A stretch of 64,000 nucleotides of DNA from Allium sativum (GCA_030737875.1 CM060910.1:65604501-65668500), one strand, 5' to 3'; positions 46,945 to 59,700 are shown, numbered from the stretch's first letter. The notes: generated by a model not told the origin, from the letters alone. Translations and numbers: made by a program.

Positions 46945-47186
46945 GTTATGTAATAAAAGACACCTAATGGTATACATAACCGGCGCAAAATAGTAAAGCT
47001 ATGTATTAAAGACACCCTTAGGGGTACGCATAACTAATGGAAATAGATAGAGTTGTGTATTAAAGACACCTATAGGTATGCATAACCGATAGGTAGATTA
47101 GGGGTTATGGATTAAAGACACCTATAGGTACGCGTAACTGATTGAGGGCTATGTAATTAAAGACACCTTAGGGTATACATAGTCAG
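46945..47186 (+). repeat. five tandem ~50-bp hairpin repeats (TTAAAGACACCT), LTR of D
   Basis: Each unit runs G(T/C)TATG, TATTAAAGACACC, TATAGGTA, CATAAC. The ends GTTATG and CATAAC are complementary and ACCTATAGGT is a palindrome, so each unit can fold. Units start at about 46945, 46998, 47052, 47104 and 47148. The 3' LTR repeats them at about 52829-53080. Two looser copies are in the LTR of C. Confidence 0.75.
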
Positions 47187-48281
47187 TAGAAAACCTAGTG
47201 GGGATACAAGACATAGGGGAGAACTTGTATCATGTTGTGTGGGACCCATTTCAGTCAGTAACCCGGAGGGGTATCAAAGTAAAGAACTCCGTACTATGCG
47301 GGGAAGGGGCACGCTTACTGATTGATTGTAAGAGATACAAAACGAGATGGATGGTGTGGGCGGCGCGAACCGACCGGGGACATGTGCGTGCATGGGCCGG
47401 GCAGAGGGGGACAAGACGACCGTGACACCAGTAGGTATAACTGTGCACACCTTAGGTTGCCACTTTAGGGAAGTGATACCCCCTAGTTGTGGGACTAGCA
47501 CAGGGTATCTATAGAGTAGGGAGCCGATCGATTAGGGTAGTGGTTAGGTTATACCCGGACGTATGCCTAAGTCTACCAATTTATAGTAGGAGGGTAGTGG
47601 GTACAACTAGTTGAGATAGGAGCAGGCGGCACCTATGACATCAGCTAGGAATACACGAAACTACCACTATTGTTATCATTAGCAGAAGGGATCAACCCAT
47701 CTTGATTTGACTAGTAATAGTGCCTAGTAGTTAGTAGTGAAGCATGCATACACCTTACCTTATTTGTCCTGTCATACCTGTCATCTGTACCGTGAATCCT
47801 CTTATCCACTTTGTATGCCTGTCATGTTTACCTTTATTTATTTACTGGCTAAAAGTTACTGGACTCACCAGACGTATGTATAACCTAGTTTGTTTCGCCT
47901 CTTTTCTTCCGTTCCCCCCAGGTTCTTAGGGAGGAAACACCCAGGTTTAGTCAAGATTTGGATATCATCTTCTAGGAGCTACTTGTGAAGTATGACTCGA
48001 GTCTTTGTCTCTTATATGGCTTGCTTTTTAATATGGGGAATGATGTTTTTCTTTTAAATACCTATGTACTCTGATGATGTAAGACATAAGTGTTTTAATG
48101 GTTTTATGACTCATGGTATTATGTAACAAAGTATTTTGGTGATTTAATAAAGTTCTTTATTTTCCGCTGCAAAATTTTTATATCTGTCTTGTGATATTCT
48201 GTGTATATTTACCAAAAACGCTCCACTGAAGTTAAGGAATTCCCTTTGTGAGTGACCTTAATGGAGGTGGGGTGTTACACT

Positions 48282-48294
48282 TGGTATCAGAGCT
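48282..48294 (+). other. primer binding site of element D
   Basis: TGGTATCAGAGCT two bases after the LTR end, followed by GAAGGTTACTA as in element A. Confidence 0.9.
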
Positions 48295-48457
48295 GAAGGT
48301 TACTAGATTAGATAAAAGTTTTGAAAATATTTTTCAAAAAGGTTTTAAAAGAAAGTATTTTCAAAAAAGGAAAGCCTGTTTTGAAAATCATTCCCCGAAA
48401 AGCCATATGTAGTATCTTTCGGACCTTTTTCTAAAATCTCTCCCTTTTCTTCTTAGC

Positions 48458-49373
48458 CTGTCTGAGGATCTTAACCTTCCAGAGGGTGTACTGATACCAG
48501 GATGGTTTAGGAGGTATTTGAAAGCTAGGGCCACCGCCGCAGGTCCAACAAATATTCCTCCTCCCCCCAACTGCACCCGTTCCTCCTCCTCCCCCTCCTC
48601 GTGTTGGTACTTTTGCAAAGATATGTAAGGACTTTCGGGCAATGGGAAGGAAACCTTTTCATGGGTCGGAGACGTTTGTTGAAGATTGAAATTGGCTAAA
48701 GGAGGTGGAAGAATTGTTTGGAATCTTTGAGGTAGAAGATGGAATAAAGATCCAGTTAGCTGTCTGGTTAATGAAGGATGAGGCCTCGTTTTGGTGGGAG
48801 ATCACTAATGGAGGGCATCCAGTTGATACATGGCTGGATTTCAGGCGTAGGTTTAGGGCGAAATTTCTCTCACGAGCAGAAGAAAATCTATACATGGAAA
48901 GGTTCTTGGCATTGAAGCAGTGAGATCTGTCAGTAAAAGAGTACGTCAACAGGTTCAATAAGTTGGCGAGGTTTGGTTTAGACTTGGTGAACACACCTGA
49001 GAAGAAGGCTCTGAGATTTGTTAAAGGATTGAATGAGCCGCTACACGGATTGGCTATGACCCACGTTCCCATGGGGGCCACTTTTGAAAAGCTGGTGGAT
49101 ATAGCCCTAATGCATGAAGAGGACAAAGGAGCAAAGAAAGAGGAAAAAGTTGAAGGGACATTGAAAAATGAGAAGGCGGGACCCAAGAAAGGACAGCAAC
49201 AGCAACAACAGAAGAAAGGTGAGAAGGATGACAAGGGAAAGCATAAGAGGAAATTCCACTATTGTGGGAAAGAAGGTCACCTTGTCAAAGAATGTAAAAG
49301 GAGGAAGTTCAATTGCTTTAAGTGCAGAGAGGCTGGACACTTCTCCAAAGAAGGCCCGAAGGCGCAGGGATAG
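48458..49373 (+). pseudogene. gag: gag of element D, start codon lost and interrupted
   Basis: Homologous to gag of A along its length. The start position holds CTG instead of ATG (48458-48460). A proline/serine-rich N-terminal part is frameshifted. The capsid region reads FWWEITNG and SRAEENLYMERFLALK, then a TGA at 48921-48923 where Gly is expected, then DLSVKEY and GATFEKLVDIALMHEE in the same frame. A Gln/Lys-rich linker (about 49180-49240) precedes two zinc knuckles, FHYCGKEGHLVKEC and CFKCREAGHFSKEG. The first has lost its first Cys and the second its last. The reading frame ends at TAG 49371-49373. Confidence 0.9.
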
Positions 49374-50084
49374 CAAGGGACTTCTGGAGGGCAGGCGAAT
49401 GCTCTCGTGGTAGATGGATAGGATAGAGATAGGAAAAATTTATGTAAAAGGTTTAATTTCCTTATGAAGTTAAGACTCTTTTGGATTCTGGCATTTTGAC
49501 TTTGTAATTGAGACTCTGCACTTTAATGCTAGTCTTGTTTCTGATCCTGTAGTTGTTTCAAACCCCTTTGGTGGTTCGACTCATTTATTGCTGATTCTTA
49601 AGGGGTTGAAATTATCTGTGTTAGGCGTCAAAAATTTGAATGTGATATTGGTGTGCTCAAGTTTATGGGCTATGGGTTGGTTCTAAATGGACCAGATTTC
49701 TAAGTAGAGGGTCGTTCAAGATTTTGAGAGGACGGTCGTTAAGTTTCTAACTTGTCATCGGAAGACTCCCAAAATTTCTTGTGACCCACAAGGGTCTGTT
49801 ATGCTTAGCTTTCTAAGAATCATTCTGTAATCTGATCTGTACCAGTAGTCTGTAAGTGTCTGGATTTTTCTGAGGGATAGGGGTTTCTACTCGAAGCATG
49901 AAGTAGATCTCCAGTTTTGACATTGTTTAATGAGGGTAATTCTTTGGGTGTCAGTCTGATGTTGATTTCGGTCTTCGGGGCAGAGACTTAGGGAATTATT
50001 CTCTTAACCGATGTCAAATGGGAACAGAGCTTTTGTTTTAGTTATATCATTTGTTTATATCCCATCGACCAGATCTTCGACCTT
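49374..50084 (+). pseudogene. protease remnant of element D and pol deletion junction
   Basis: The segment around 49470-49880 aligns by eye to the protease region of A: T-L-L-D-S-G, then a gap removing the ASHSFV part, then FQTPLVV-type and ISCDP(Q)GSVMLS segments. From about 49920 the sequence jumps to material equivalent to the start of the A 3' untranslated region. About 3 kb of RT, RNase H, integrase and chromodomain present in A are missing. Confidence 0.7.
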
Positions 50085-50570
50085 TAGATAGGAAATCCAT
50101 GGATGTAAACATGTGCTTGGGACATGTTATGTTTGATGGTTGCAAGTGGATGCAAGTGTTTGCTAGTGGTTTCTCGCGGATGCATTTACACACACATTAG
50201 GCACTAGATCGGCTCAAATCACTTTCATATTGCTTATAAATGTGTGTGCATATTTAGGTTAATGAATGAGCAATGGTTGTGTTATCATATGGATGCTACA
50301 TTTTGATGAATGGTCGTTAGGATTCCTTCGCATACATAATGGACGCATGACACTATCATGATTTGCATTAAGGAGGTCAACTGAATCAGTAGACCGCCTG
50401 ATTTTGCATTAGATAGAGAACATATACACACACTTCTTGCATATGTTCATACAACATCAGGAATTTTATAAGGACAATGGATGCCTGTGTTTGATGGTTG
50501 AGTAGATGGTTGTTTGGATGTTAGGATATGCATTCTCCTTAACTTGGAGATTTCGGGGGCGAAATCCTTT
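50085..50570 (+). other. 3' untranslated region of element D
   Basis: Clearly homologous to 11030-11538 of A: TGTGCTTGGGACATGTTATG, GGCACTAGATCGGCTCAA and AGGAGGTCAACTGAATCAGT occur in both. No ORF. Confidence 0.8.
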
Positions 50571-50583
50571 AAGGAGGGGAGAA
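50571..50583 (+). other. polypurine tract of element D
   Basis: AAGGAGGGGAGAA directly before the 3' LTR, after TTTCGGGGGCGAAATCC. Confidence 0.9.
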
Positions 50584-53500
50584 TGTAACACCCCATAAAT
50601 TTCTGTGTTAATGTTCACAAATTAAAGAATAACTAACCTCAGACATGAGAATTAAGGGAAACAGGTTGCACCATTGTGTTCATCTCATAATTCTGGTTGG
50701 GATAGAGTCTGAGTTTGCGTGAATTGGACTTCGTATGAAGAAGTTATGGCCATCGGAAGTTTCAGAAAATTCAAAACAGATTTCGAAAATTCAAAATTTA
50801 GAGTCAGATGGGCTAGGCGGGAAAATTCCGTCCAGGGCCAGGTCGACCTACGGTAACCAGGTCGACCCCTCCCCCCCGGGCAAATTTGAGTGATGACCTG
50901 TTTATGACTATATGCTGACTCATTATGGTTTATGATCTTCTCTGATTGGCTAGGATTAATTCTGGGTTGATCGGACGACCTAAACTAATCCTAAACTCTA
51001 TAAAAAGACATGTAGACTCAAAACCTAAAGTCAAATCAAAATTAGATCAATGGCCTTCATGTTGTCACTCCAAACCCTAGAGTAGACGCCACCAACCAGA
51101 AGCAAATTAAAAACAACAATTCAATTAAAATTAAGCCAAAAACTACAACAACGAAATTCTCTACAATAAGGGAATGCTAATCAATTACAGAATTCTGATC
51201 CCAGAACTCAAGACCCGTTTTTCGGTGAGTTCTAGTCACTTTTAGGTTTAAATAAATAAAAGGGAATCGTGGTAGACTATGATTTGGGCATATGTTGTTT
51301 GTAGTTATGCAAGTTTATTGTTGTTGTGGATCATGAAACTATGCAAGTTTATTGTTATTGTTGATCATGAAATTATGTAAGTTATTGTGTGATGAATTCA
51401 TGAATCTATGCAAGTTGTTATCATGAACCTATGTAAATTGTCACCTATACAAGTTATTATTCATGAACCTATGCAAGTTATTATTCATGAAACTACGCAA
51501 GTTGTTATGCAAGTTGTTAAACATGTTGTAAAACATGAATCTATGTGAGTTGTTAATTATGTTGTTAATTCATGAACCTATGCAAGTCACCTATGCAGGT
51601 TGTTATGTTGTGAATCATGAACCTATGTTAGTGTTACTTATGTTGTTAATTCTTGAACCTATGCAAGTTGTTGTGTTGCAAAATCATGAATCTATGCAAG
51701 TTGTTAATTATGTGGTGAAACATAATTATATGCGAAGTTATCATGTCATTTTCCCTAGTTGTCATGCTTATGCCAAAATTGTACTGAAACGATCACCTTG
51801 TCATTCCCTTTATTTTATTGTTATGGCGAGGCTAGCTTGTAGCCTCGATGATGCCAAAAACGCAAACGGTTACGCTAGTTAAGAAATGAGGAAAAATGGG
51901 AATTTGTAATAGGCATAGTGATTATGTAAATTGGACACATGATTCTAGTAGGGAAACATATAAATAATTACCTATTATGACATAGGTATAATTTGAACAT
52001 GACCATTTATGGATAGGAAATTCAAATTGTTAATAAGACTGGTATTGACACCTATAAAAAGGAAAGGATTAATTAATTAACTTAATTAATCAAAAGAGGA
52101 ATGTTTAAGCAACTAAAGTCTGAAGATTTAATATTGAGAATTTGCATAAATGCCTTAAATGGCATAAAATAATTTTATGATGAAATTGGTATGATTTTAC
52201 ATACCATAAAAGATGGACATAATTGAGTCAATTATGGCCATAGTTAAATTTGGAATTGATTGATAATTTGAATAGGGAGATTAATTCAAATTGGGGAATA
52301 ATTAATCTTGTGTAATTAATCGTCTAAGACACGAGATTAGGCTCTTTGTGGTGTAAGACTGCTGGACCCGCCCGACAAATCCAACTGCCATAAATGCCAA
52401 TCTAATGTGGGAGGTCTTAGGCATAAATTAAATGCGTGACAGTTGTAAAGACACGAGGTTAGGCTCTTTTGTGGTGTAAGACTGCCCGGACCTGCCCGGC
52501 AAATCCAAGTGCCAAAAATGCCAGTCTAATGTGGGAGGTTATTATAAGGTTACGGTCCTAATGAATTAAGAAACACTTACCCAGAAAATCATGTAGTGGG
52601 ACATGAGGGGTTAAGTGGGTGCCTTGGGTGGCATGTGAAATACGATTAGGTGTCTCAATAATTAATTAATGCTGATTAAAGACTACTTAACCTGACTTAA
52701 TACATATGGACTATATGATGATAGACATAAATTAGGGTTAAGTAAAACGAATTGGTTTGTGGGAGGGTTAAGTACAACTGAAGGGTAGGTGGGTAATATT
52801 AATACATATAGGCCTACAAACTTAACCAGATAAAAAGGCTTATGTAATTAAAGACACCTAATGGTATACATAACCGAGGCAAAATAGTAAAGTTATGTAT
52901 TAAAGACACCCTTAGGGTTACGCATAACTAATGGGAATAGATAGAGTTATGTATTAAAGACACCTATAGGTACGCATAACCGATAGGTAGAATAGGGGTT
53001 ATGTATTAAAGACACCTATAGGTACACATAACTGATTGAGGGCTATGTAATTAAAGACACCTTAGGGTATACATAGTCAGTAGAAAAACCTAGTGGGGAT
53101 ACAAGACATAGGGGAGAACTTGTATCATGTTGTGTGGGACCCATTTCAGTCAGTAACCCGGAGGGGTATCAAAGTAAAGAACCCCATACTAGGCGGGTAG
53201 GGGGCACGCTTACTGATTGATTGTATGAGATCCAAAATGAGACGGATGGTGTAGGCGGCGCAAACCGACCGGGGACATGTGCGTGCATGGGCCGGGCAGA
53301 GGGGGACAAGACGACCGTGACACCAGTAGGTATAACTATGCACACCTTAGGTTGCCACTTTAGGGAAGTGATACCCCCTAGTTGTGGGATCAGCACAGGG
53401 TATCTATAGAGTTGGGAGCCGATCGATTAGGGTAGTGGTTAGGGTATACCCGGACGTATGCCCTAAGTCTACCAATTTATAGTAGGAGGGTAGTGGGTAC

Positions 53501-54175
53501 GACTAGTTGAGATAGGAGTAGGCGACGCCTATGACAACAGCTAGGAATACACGAAACTACCACCATCGTTATGATTAGCGGAAGGGATCATCCCATTTTG
53601 ATTTGACTAGTAATAGTGCAGAGTAGTTAGTAGTGAAGCATGCATACACCTTACCTTATTTGTCCTGTCATACCTGTCATCTGTATCGTGAATCCTCTTA
53701 TCCACTTTGTATGCCTGTCATCTTTACCTTTATTTATTTACTGGCTAAAAGTTACTGGACTCACCAGACATATGTCTGACCTAGTTTGTTTCGCCTCTTT
53801 TCTTCCGTTTCCCCCCAGGTTCTCAGGGAGGAAACACCCAGATTTAGTCAGGATTTGGATATCATCTTCTAGGAGCTACTTCTGAAGTATCACTCAAGTC
53901 TCTGTCTCTTATATGGCTTGCTCTTTAATATGGGGAATGATGTTTTTCTTTTAAATACCTATGTACTCTGATGATATAAAACAGAAGTGTTTTAATGGTT
54001 TTATGACTCATGGTATTTTGCAACAAAGTATTTTGGTGATTTAATAAAGTTGTTTATTTTCCACTGCAAATTTTTTTATCTGTCTTGTGATATTCTGTGT
54101 CTGTTTATCAAAAACGCTCCACTGAAGTTAAGGCATTCCCTTTGTGAGTGACCTTAATGGAGGTGGGGTGTTACA
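50584..54175 (+). repeat. 3' LTR of element D
   Basis: 3592 bp, matched to 44672-48279, ending TTACA before the A5 duplication. It has lost two GTCGAC copies and has small indels in the TATGCAAGTT array. Confidence 0.95.
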
Positions 54176-54185
54176 AAAAAAAGGG

Positions 54186-54290
54186 GCAGGGGACGACCCC
54201 TGTGTCGACCTAGGGTGGGTCGACACACTAGGCAGTGGGTCGACCTATAGGTCGACACCCATTAAAGGGGGTCGACCCACCCCCGATGCG
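54186..54290. repeat. GTCGAC-rich block inside element C
   Basis: Five GTCGAC hexamers (about 54203, 54218, 54239, 54251 and 54269) lie in a G/C-rich 105-bp block just after the D insertion. It resembles the U3 clusters of the LTRs but is in the internal leader of C, followed by a pyrimidine-rich stretch like a transcript leader. Confidence 0.6.
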
Positions 54291-54559
54291 GGAAAAAAAT
54301 AAAAAGGGAACGAAGCCAAAGGATTTGTCCTCATTTTTCTCCCACTCAGCCGACTAAATTCATCTCCCTCCCCCATTTCCCAAGACCGCCACCGCCTCAA
54401 ATCTTCACCGTTTCGCGCAATTTTGGTGCCAAATCGAAGCTCTCAACACTCTCTGTCCGGATCTACTAGGGTTTTCCCTCAATTAGGAGAAACATCTCCA
54501 TGTAACCCTAACCTCCCCTTGTCGTCGCCTTTCCTCAATTAACCCTCAAAGAAATTTCA

Positions 54560-55943
54560 TGGTGTAATAATCAGAGAGACATAGTAGAGGAGTATACAAG
54601 CACCGCAGGACACGAAATTCTACTGGAAAGACCCGTCAAGTTTGGAGACTTTGTGGGCACCAGTTTGGAAGCATTATTCAATAACGTTGGATTGGATAGC
54701 ATCTTGGATCATAACACTGTAGAGAGAAGAGGTTTTCCAAGGTCAGTACGTCTTTTCCTTGCCAGTTTTGAAATTAGTGAGGAAAATGACATGGTGGTTT
54801 TTGAGTCCAAGGTAAAGGGTTACATATCCGATTCACCGAGGCCCAGTTTGGAGCCATGCTTAATATTAGGAGCTGGGGCTTAAATTTAGAGGAGGTGGAA
54901 ATGAAATATCTACCAATTTTGCGTAGAATTTTTGTAGACCAAAGGCATTGGGATATGACACATTTACGCCCCTTGGCCAAGGTAGTTGTGTGCATACTAC
55001 AATATAATTTGATTGCCAAGACTGGCGGCTTTGATAGGGTTTCTCCTATGGTTAGGCTCTCTACTTATGTAGTTTTCGCCGGGATAGATATAAATTGGAC
55101 CCGTTTGATCCTATAGTATTATGATTCCTTTAGGGAATGGAGGCAAAATAAGATCCCCTATGGACATTTCTGGGCTATGGTTTTTGTATAGTTTCAGGTT
55201 CCCTTGGCAACGGAGAAATTTATATCTCATCCTGCACATATTGTAAACTTGAGCATGTTGACTAGGATGCAGATTGAGCTTCATGAGTTGATGACCGTGG
55301 ACCCACAACCAATGGAGCATGACCAAGATGAAGAAGGAAACTTAGGAGGAGGGGATGAGGAGGAAGAGGCCGCAGAAGATGTTAGGGCAGATGAAGATCA
55401 ACAGAACGAAGGGGGTCAACAGAACCTAGTAGTATAGCCCTATTGGTATCAGCCCGTGCCGGAGATGGACCCTCAGTAGTCAACAGTAGCAGAGTCGCAA
55501 CCTCATCAGTACTTTGATCCCTCAGATGATTACCAGCATACAGATGCAGAGCAGCTGTGGTGGGGGGTGTTGGATCCTTCTAGACCTCTGTATGGGATAC
55601 ATGGTCGTCCAGAGAGCAAGGAGACCTAAGGAATGAGGTTAGGACCATCTCGAAGAGACAGGCTCAGCTAGCTGGGGAGCATCAGGATATTTTGCGGGGA
55701 TAACAAGAGATGATTAGACCGCAGATAGAGGCTATCCAGACATAGCAGTAGAGCTTACAAAAGATCTACGCTACGCAGTAGCGATTTGATCAGCTGCAGA
55801 TGGTTATGCAGGACATGCAGCTCGAGGACAGAGATAGGTCTAGATGACAGGATGAGCGTCTAGGCAGGATGGAGGGAACATTAGGTGGATTAGATTCTTT
55901 CATTCGCGACATCTTTGGGTGGGGACCCAGACCTCCGTTTTAG
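54560..55943 (+). pseudogene. single gene of element C, plant transposon protein-like, broken
   Basis: It replaces gag-pol in C. Coding-like sequence starts about 54560 (no good ATG) with RPVKFGDFVGTSLEALF, GFPRSVRLFLASFE and MVVFESKVKGYI. It shifts frame at about 54835 to FTEAQFGAMLNIRSWGL, then HWDMTHLRPLAKVVVCILQYNLIAKTGG, ending VRLSTYVVFAGIDINW. A TAG follows at 55114-55116, then KIPYGHFWAMVFV and a second TAG near 55190, then VPLATEK. An acidic tail (55310-55430) and a Gln-rich coiled-coil-like end to about 55943 follow, with several TAG where CAG is likely. The layout matches the 'putative plant transposon protein' family (recalled as Pfam PF20167). Its function is unknown and no enzyme motif is seen. 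Confidence 0.65.
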
Positions 55944-56729
55944 TGGTGATCCTCTAGACTACATGTGTCGGATCTCAAATATCTTAGTATTATCTTGTTG
56001 TAGTAGAATCTATGTTTGAGATCTACTGTATGTTAGTAGGGTTTGTATTTTCTTTGATATAAGAAAACTATGTTCTAGTTTCACTTTGATGTAGCAGTAT
56101 GCAGTTATTGTGTAAAATTCTACTATCTAGTAAGAAGACTTCTGCTATACCTAATTTTCTCATAATGACAAAGAAAGTTGGTAACAAAAGGAAAATTTCT
56201 TATGTGGGTTTTGCTTGGATAGGAGAGTAGGGAATCTTCATAAATAGTTACATAAAGATCCAAGTGCGGCTAGACAAAGGTTGAAAAAGAAAAGCGGGAG
56301 ATGCAGAGTTTTCCGTTTTTCCATCATTTTGTAACATAAGAAATCCAATTTAGAAAATTAGATTTTTCTGAAATTCAAAAAATAAAGTTAGTTGGTAGGG
56401 TTATGGATGCAACAATTAGGTGAACTATGCTCTTTACTCAGCAAGAGTGTGGGAAAATTTGGAAGAAAAACCTTTTTTATTTTCAAAATATTGCATTCAT
56501 GTAGAACTGACAGTATATTTAGGGTGTGAGCATCATATTTAAAAAGGATTTTTAAAAAATCTGCATACACATAGGAGGTACCGCTTAGGCATACATGCAT
56601 TATTATGTTGTACTTCACTTTGCACAAGTGCACAATGTTTACAAGAATTGGATGCACACATGATGGATGTATATTATGCGAGGGGTTAATTTATTTTACC
56701 CTTATCAAATTTTGGGGACGAAATTTCCT
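55944..56729 (+). other. 3' untranslated region of element C
   Basis: Non-coding. It ends with CAAATTTTGGGGACGAAATTTCC, the same pre-tract phrase as in A and D, which supports a Tekay-type origin for the ends of C. Confidence 0.7.
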
Positions 56730-56742
56730 AAGGGTGGGAGAA
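56730..56742 (+). other. polypurine tract of element C
   Basis: AAGGGTGGGAGAA directly before the 3' LTR. Confidence 0.88.
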
Positions 56743-59700
56743 TGTAACACCCTGCATTTTTAACTTAAGATAATAAAATAAGAATAACTTAATTAAATAT
56801 TCATAACTAAATAAAACGGACTGCGCCACTGCGACCGTCTCGAAATTTTGGTCAAGATAGAAACTTAGTTTGTGTAAATCGGACACAATATAAAGAAGTT
56901 GTGAGCGTTAGAAGTTTATATACATATAAGGAACTTATATGTATATATATTAATAAAGTTTATTCAGTAATTTTGAAAATAGGTTCAAAAATCGTAATGC
57001 ATGAGCGGGAGATTTACGGGGGGAAATCAGACTGTTGGGGGTCGAACTATGGGTCAACCAACCAACAGGAGGTCGACCTATGGGTCGACCCACCCTCAGT
57101 TCTGGAACCTTCTGACGACGTGGATGGTTCTGATGTTCTGATTTTGAATCTGAAGGACCATATTTTTCCGTTTCCCCTATAAATAAGACCTTAGACCTAT
57201 TATTTTATTCATTTACTTCAATGGTGATGACGAAGTGCTGCTTCAACGTGATTTGTTCTAACCATTTTCTTCTTCAACCTATTGGGGTTGTTCAAGCTTG
57301 GAGATCTGGGATTCTACAATAGTAATCCCTTTCCTATTTTCTAAATCTCATCACAATGAATCTACGCTTATTTTAGGTCTCTTATTGAAGTTAGGTAATT
57401 CCTAGATCTGGTCTATCTTTCAATTTCCTTCTCTTTCTCTTTTAGTAAAAACTATAAATCCATAATTGTTAGGTTCCGAATCTAATCAAAGGGAAAAGGG
57501 GAAACCATGGATTATGGAACGGATTGGATCCAAAATTTGGGAAAAGCATGAAAGGTGGGTGGGTTCGAAATATACTTTTTGAATAATAGTACCTCTATCA
57601 TTTGGCATTCCCCATAATGAACATATTGAAAGGTTTAATTTGATAAAATAAATTGTTGCGCAAAAATGGACAATATGTTCAATTGGTTGACAAGTTAAGA
57701 TGCTTAAACATGTGCTAATAATGATTAAAGTGGTGTAAATGACATGTGGGAATGATTAACATGATATACCGTCAAAGTGTTAACATGAATAATTCGTATA
57801 TTGAATCAATTGAAATGTTGGAATGTTTACATATTATAATTCATATATTGGATTTGCTAGTGTGCTAAAAAGTTTACATATGAATTTGTCCTAATTATAT
57901 ATAGGGAATAATTGGGGTAAGTATATGATTATATGGATTCATGTTAACATAGAATTGAATAAATAAATATTGGTTTTGGGCATTGACCAAATTATATTTA
58001 AAGATCTTAAATTGGATCATAAATATAGAAAAAGGATTTAGGCGCAAATGGTATCATATGAAAAATATGTATTGGCATAATTTGAATAATATGAATTTAG
58101 ACATATAATCCATCATAAGTATAATTGGGTAAATGGGCATTAACACCTACAAAGGCATAGGTTTAAGTAATTGATTAATAATGAATGCCTAGGATTACAA
58201 TTAGAAATTGTAATTGCACTTATGACACAAGGTTAGGTTGCATTAGTGGTGGAAGTCTGTCCGGACCCGACCGGCATATCCAGCAGCCACTAATGTTGAA
58301 CCTAATGTGAGGGGTCTAAGTACGCAAATTCAAGACGGACTATGATACGAGGTTTGGCCCAACTTGTGGAAGAAGTCTGCCCAGACCCGACTGGCATATC
58401 CATAACCTACAAATTGTTGGCCTAATGTGGGAGGTTTATCCCATTAGAAACCATAAATGGGCATGGTAATGAATTGGGCTACTTAACCTAACCTAATCCA
58501 TAGGGATTGTTTGAATATGAACCAAAGGTAGGGTTAAGTAAAACTGGTTGGATAGTGAGTGGGCTAAGCAAATCCGAGGGGTGGGTATATTTACATATAG
58601 GCCCGCAAACTTAGCTCGATAAGGTTATGTATTTAAAGACACCTAGTGGTACTCATAACAGGTAGAAATAATAAAGTTATGAAAATTAAAGATACCTCTT
58701 AGGTTAAGCATAACTTGTAGAGATTATAGAATTTAGACACGCATAATAACTTGCTAAGTAGAACATGCTATGGTAACCAAACAAGCATATAAAGGGATTG
58801 TGGTCACCGGCCTTGGATCAAAATTTTGAGAATAACATGTTGTGGGCTTATTAATAAACTTAATGAGTTAAGTTATATAGCTGAAATTAATAAGCAAGAG
58901 AAACTGGGTAATTTGAATAAGAATTCAATATGAATTGGAATAACCTAGTTAACTGGAAACCTGATGAGGTGAGACAAGCGCGTAAAAGGAAGTTTAGACA
59001 TAGGGTTTAACAATATGCTAAATTAAGGCACTTAGACCAGTCCGTACGGTTGAGAGTGAATAACCCAACGGAGTAGATCATCGAGGTGTTATAAGGCATG
59101 AGGGGAGAGAACATTCATCTGATTGTATGACGGCTCCAAAGGACTGGAAGGGAAAGCACATGGCTTCCTGAGGTACGTAAGGTGCTCATAGTAGTCCTCT
59201 GTGCGGTGGCAGATGTCTTAGGCTGTGCCCGCAAAGGTTGGGTCTGCACGTAACTATTAGGTGGGTGGGCCTTGACTGCAGATGTAGTTATGCAGTCAAA
59301 ATGTTGTGATGAGATGACACCAGGGTGGTTCAGCGGTTGGCTCACGAGGAGGAAGGGGGTCAGGATCAACAAGGATAGTAGACCGTCAGACACCCGTCAT
59401 TGGTAGCCAGTAGGATGCGGAAAGACTCGAGCTAAACCCAAGATACCATTTCACCCTTCACTATTGGGGTAAGAGGTTGAGTGGAGACGCCACATGGATG
59501 TTTAGATTGTTTGCGTAGGGGCAGTCGCTTTGCTCTGGCAGTCTTTACTAGTTGAAAGAGGGGCTGAGGTGGGGCCATAGCCACCACGAATCCAAACCCT
59601 AGGTATATTTGTATATAGAGGCTTTTTAAAGACAGGCCTGTACAAATATGGAAAAGCTCCCGACCGAGTTCCGTGCTTCTTGTATCGCCCTGTCATGGAA

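Larger units (their letters stand above)
44672..48279 (+). repeat. 5' LTR of element D
   Basis: 3608 bp, matched by 50584-54175. Contains, in order, the GTCGAC cluster, a TATA box, a TATGCAAGTT array, two hairpins, a five-copy TTAAAGACACCT repeat, and a distal block shared with A and with fragment G. Confidence 0.95.
44672..54175 (+). mobile_element. element D: pol-deleted Tekay-like LTR retrotransposon nested in C
   Basis: LTRs at 44672-48279 and 50584-54175 start TGTAACACCCCATAAATTT and end GTTACA. The 5-bp duplication AAAAA flanks the element (44667-44671, 54176-54180). The internal region is only 2.3 kb and holds gag, a scrap of protease and the 3' untranslated region. RT, RNase H, integrase and chromodomain are deleted. 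The gag and 3' region are close relatives of those of A, so A-like elements are the likely source of enzymes. Because the ends and duplication are intact, the deleted form itself may have transposed. Confidence 0.93.

Noticed and set aside
47198..47501. ORFs of 65-75 codons in the D LTR, repeated at 53146-53409
   Set aside because: LTR sequence. The frames overlap on both strands and have no recognisable domain.
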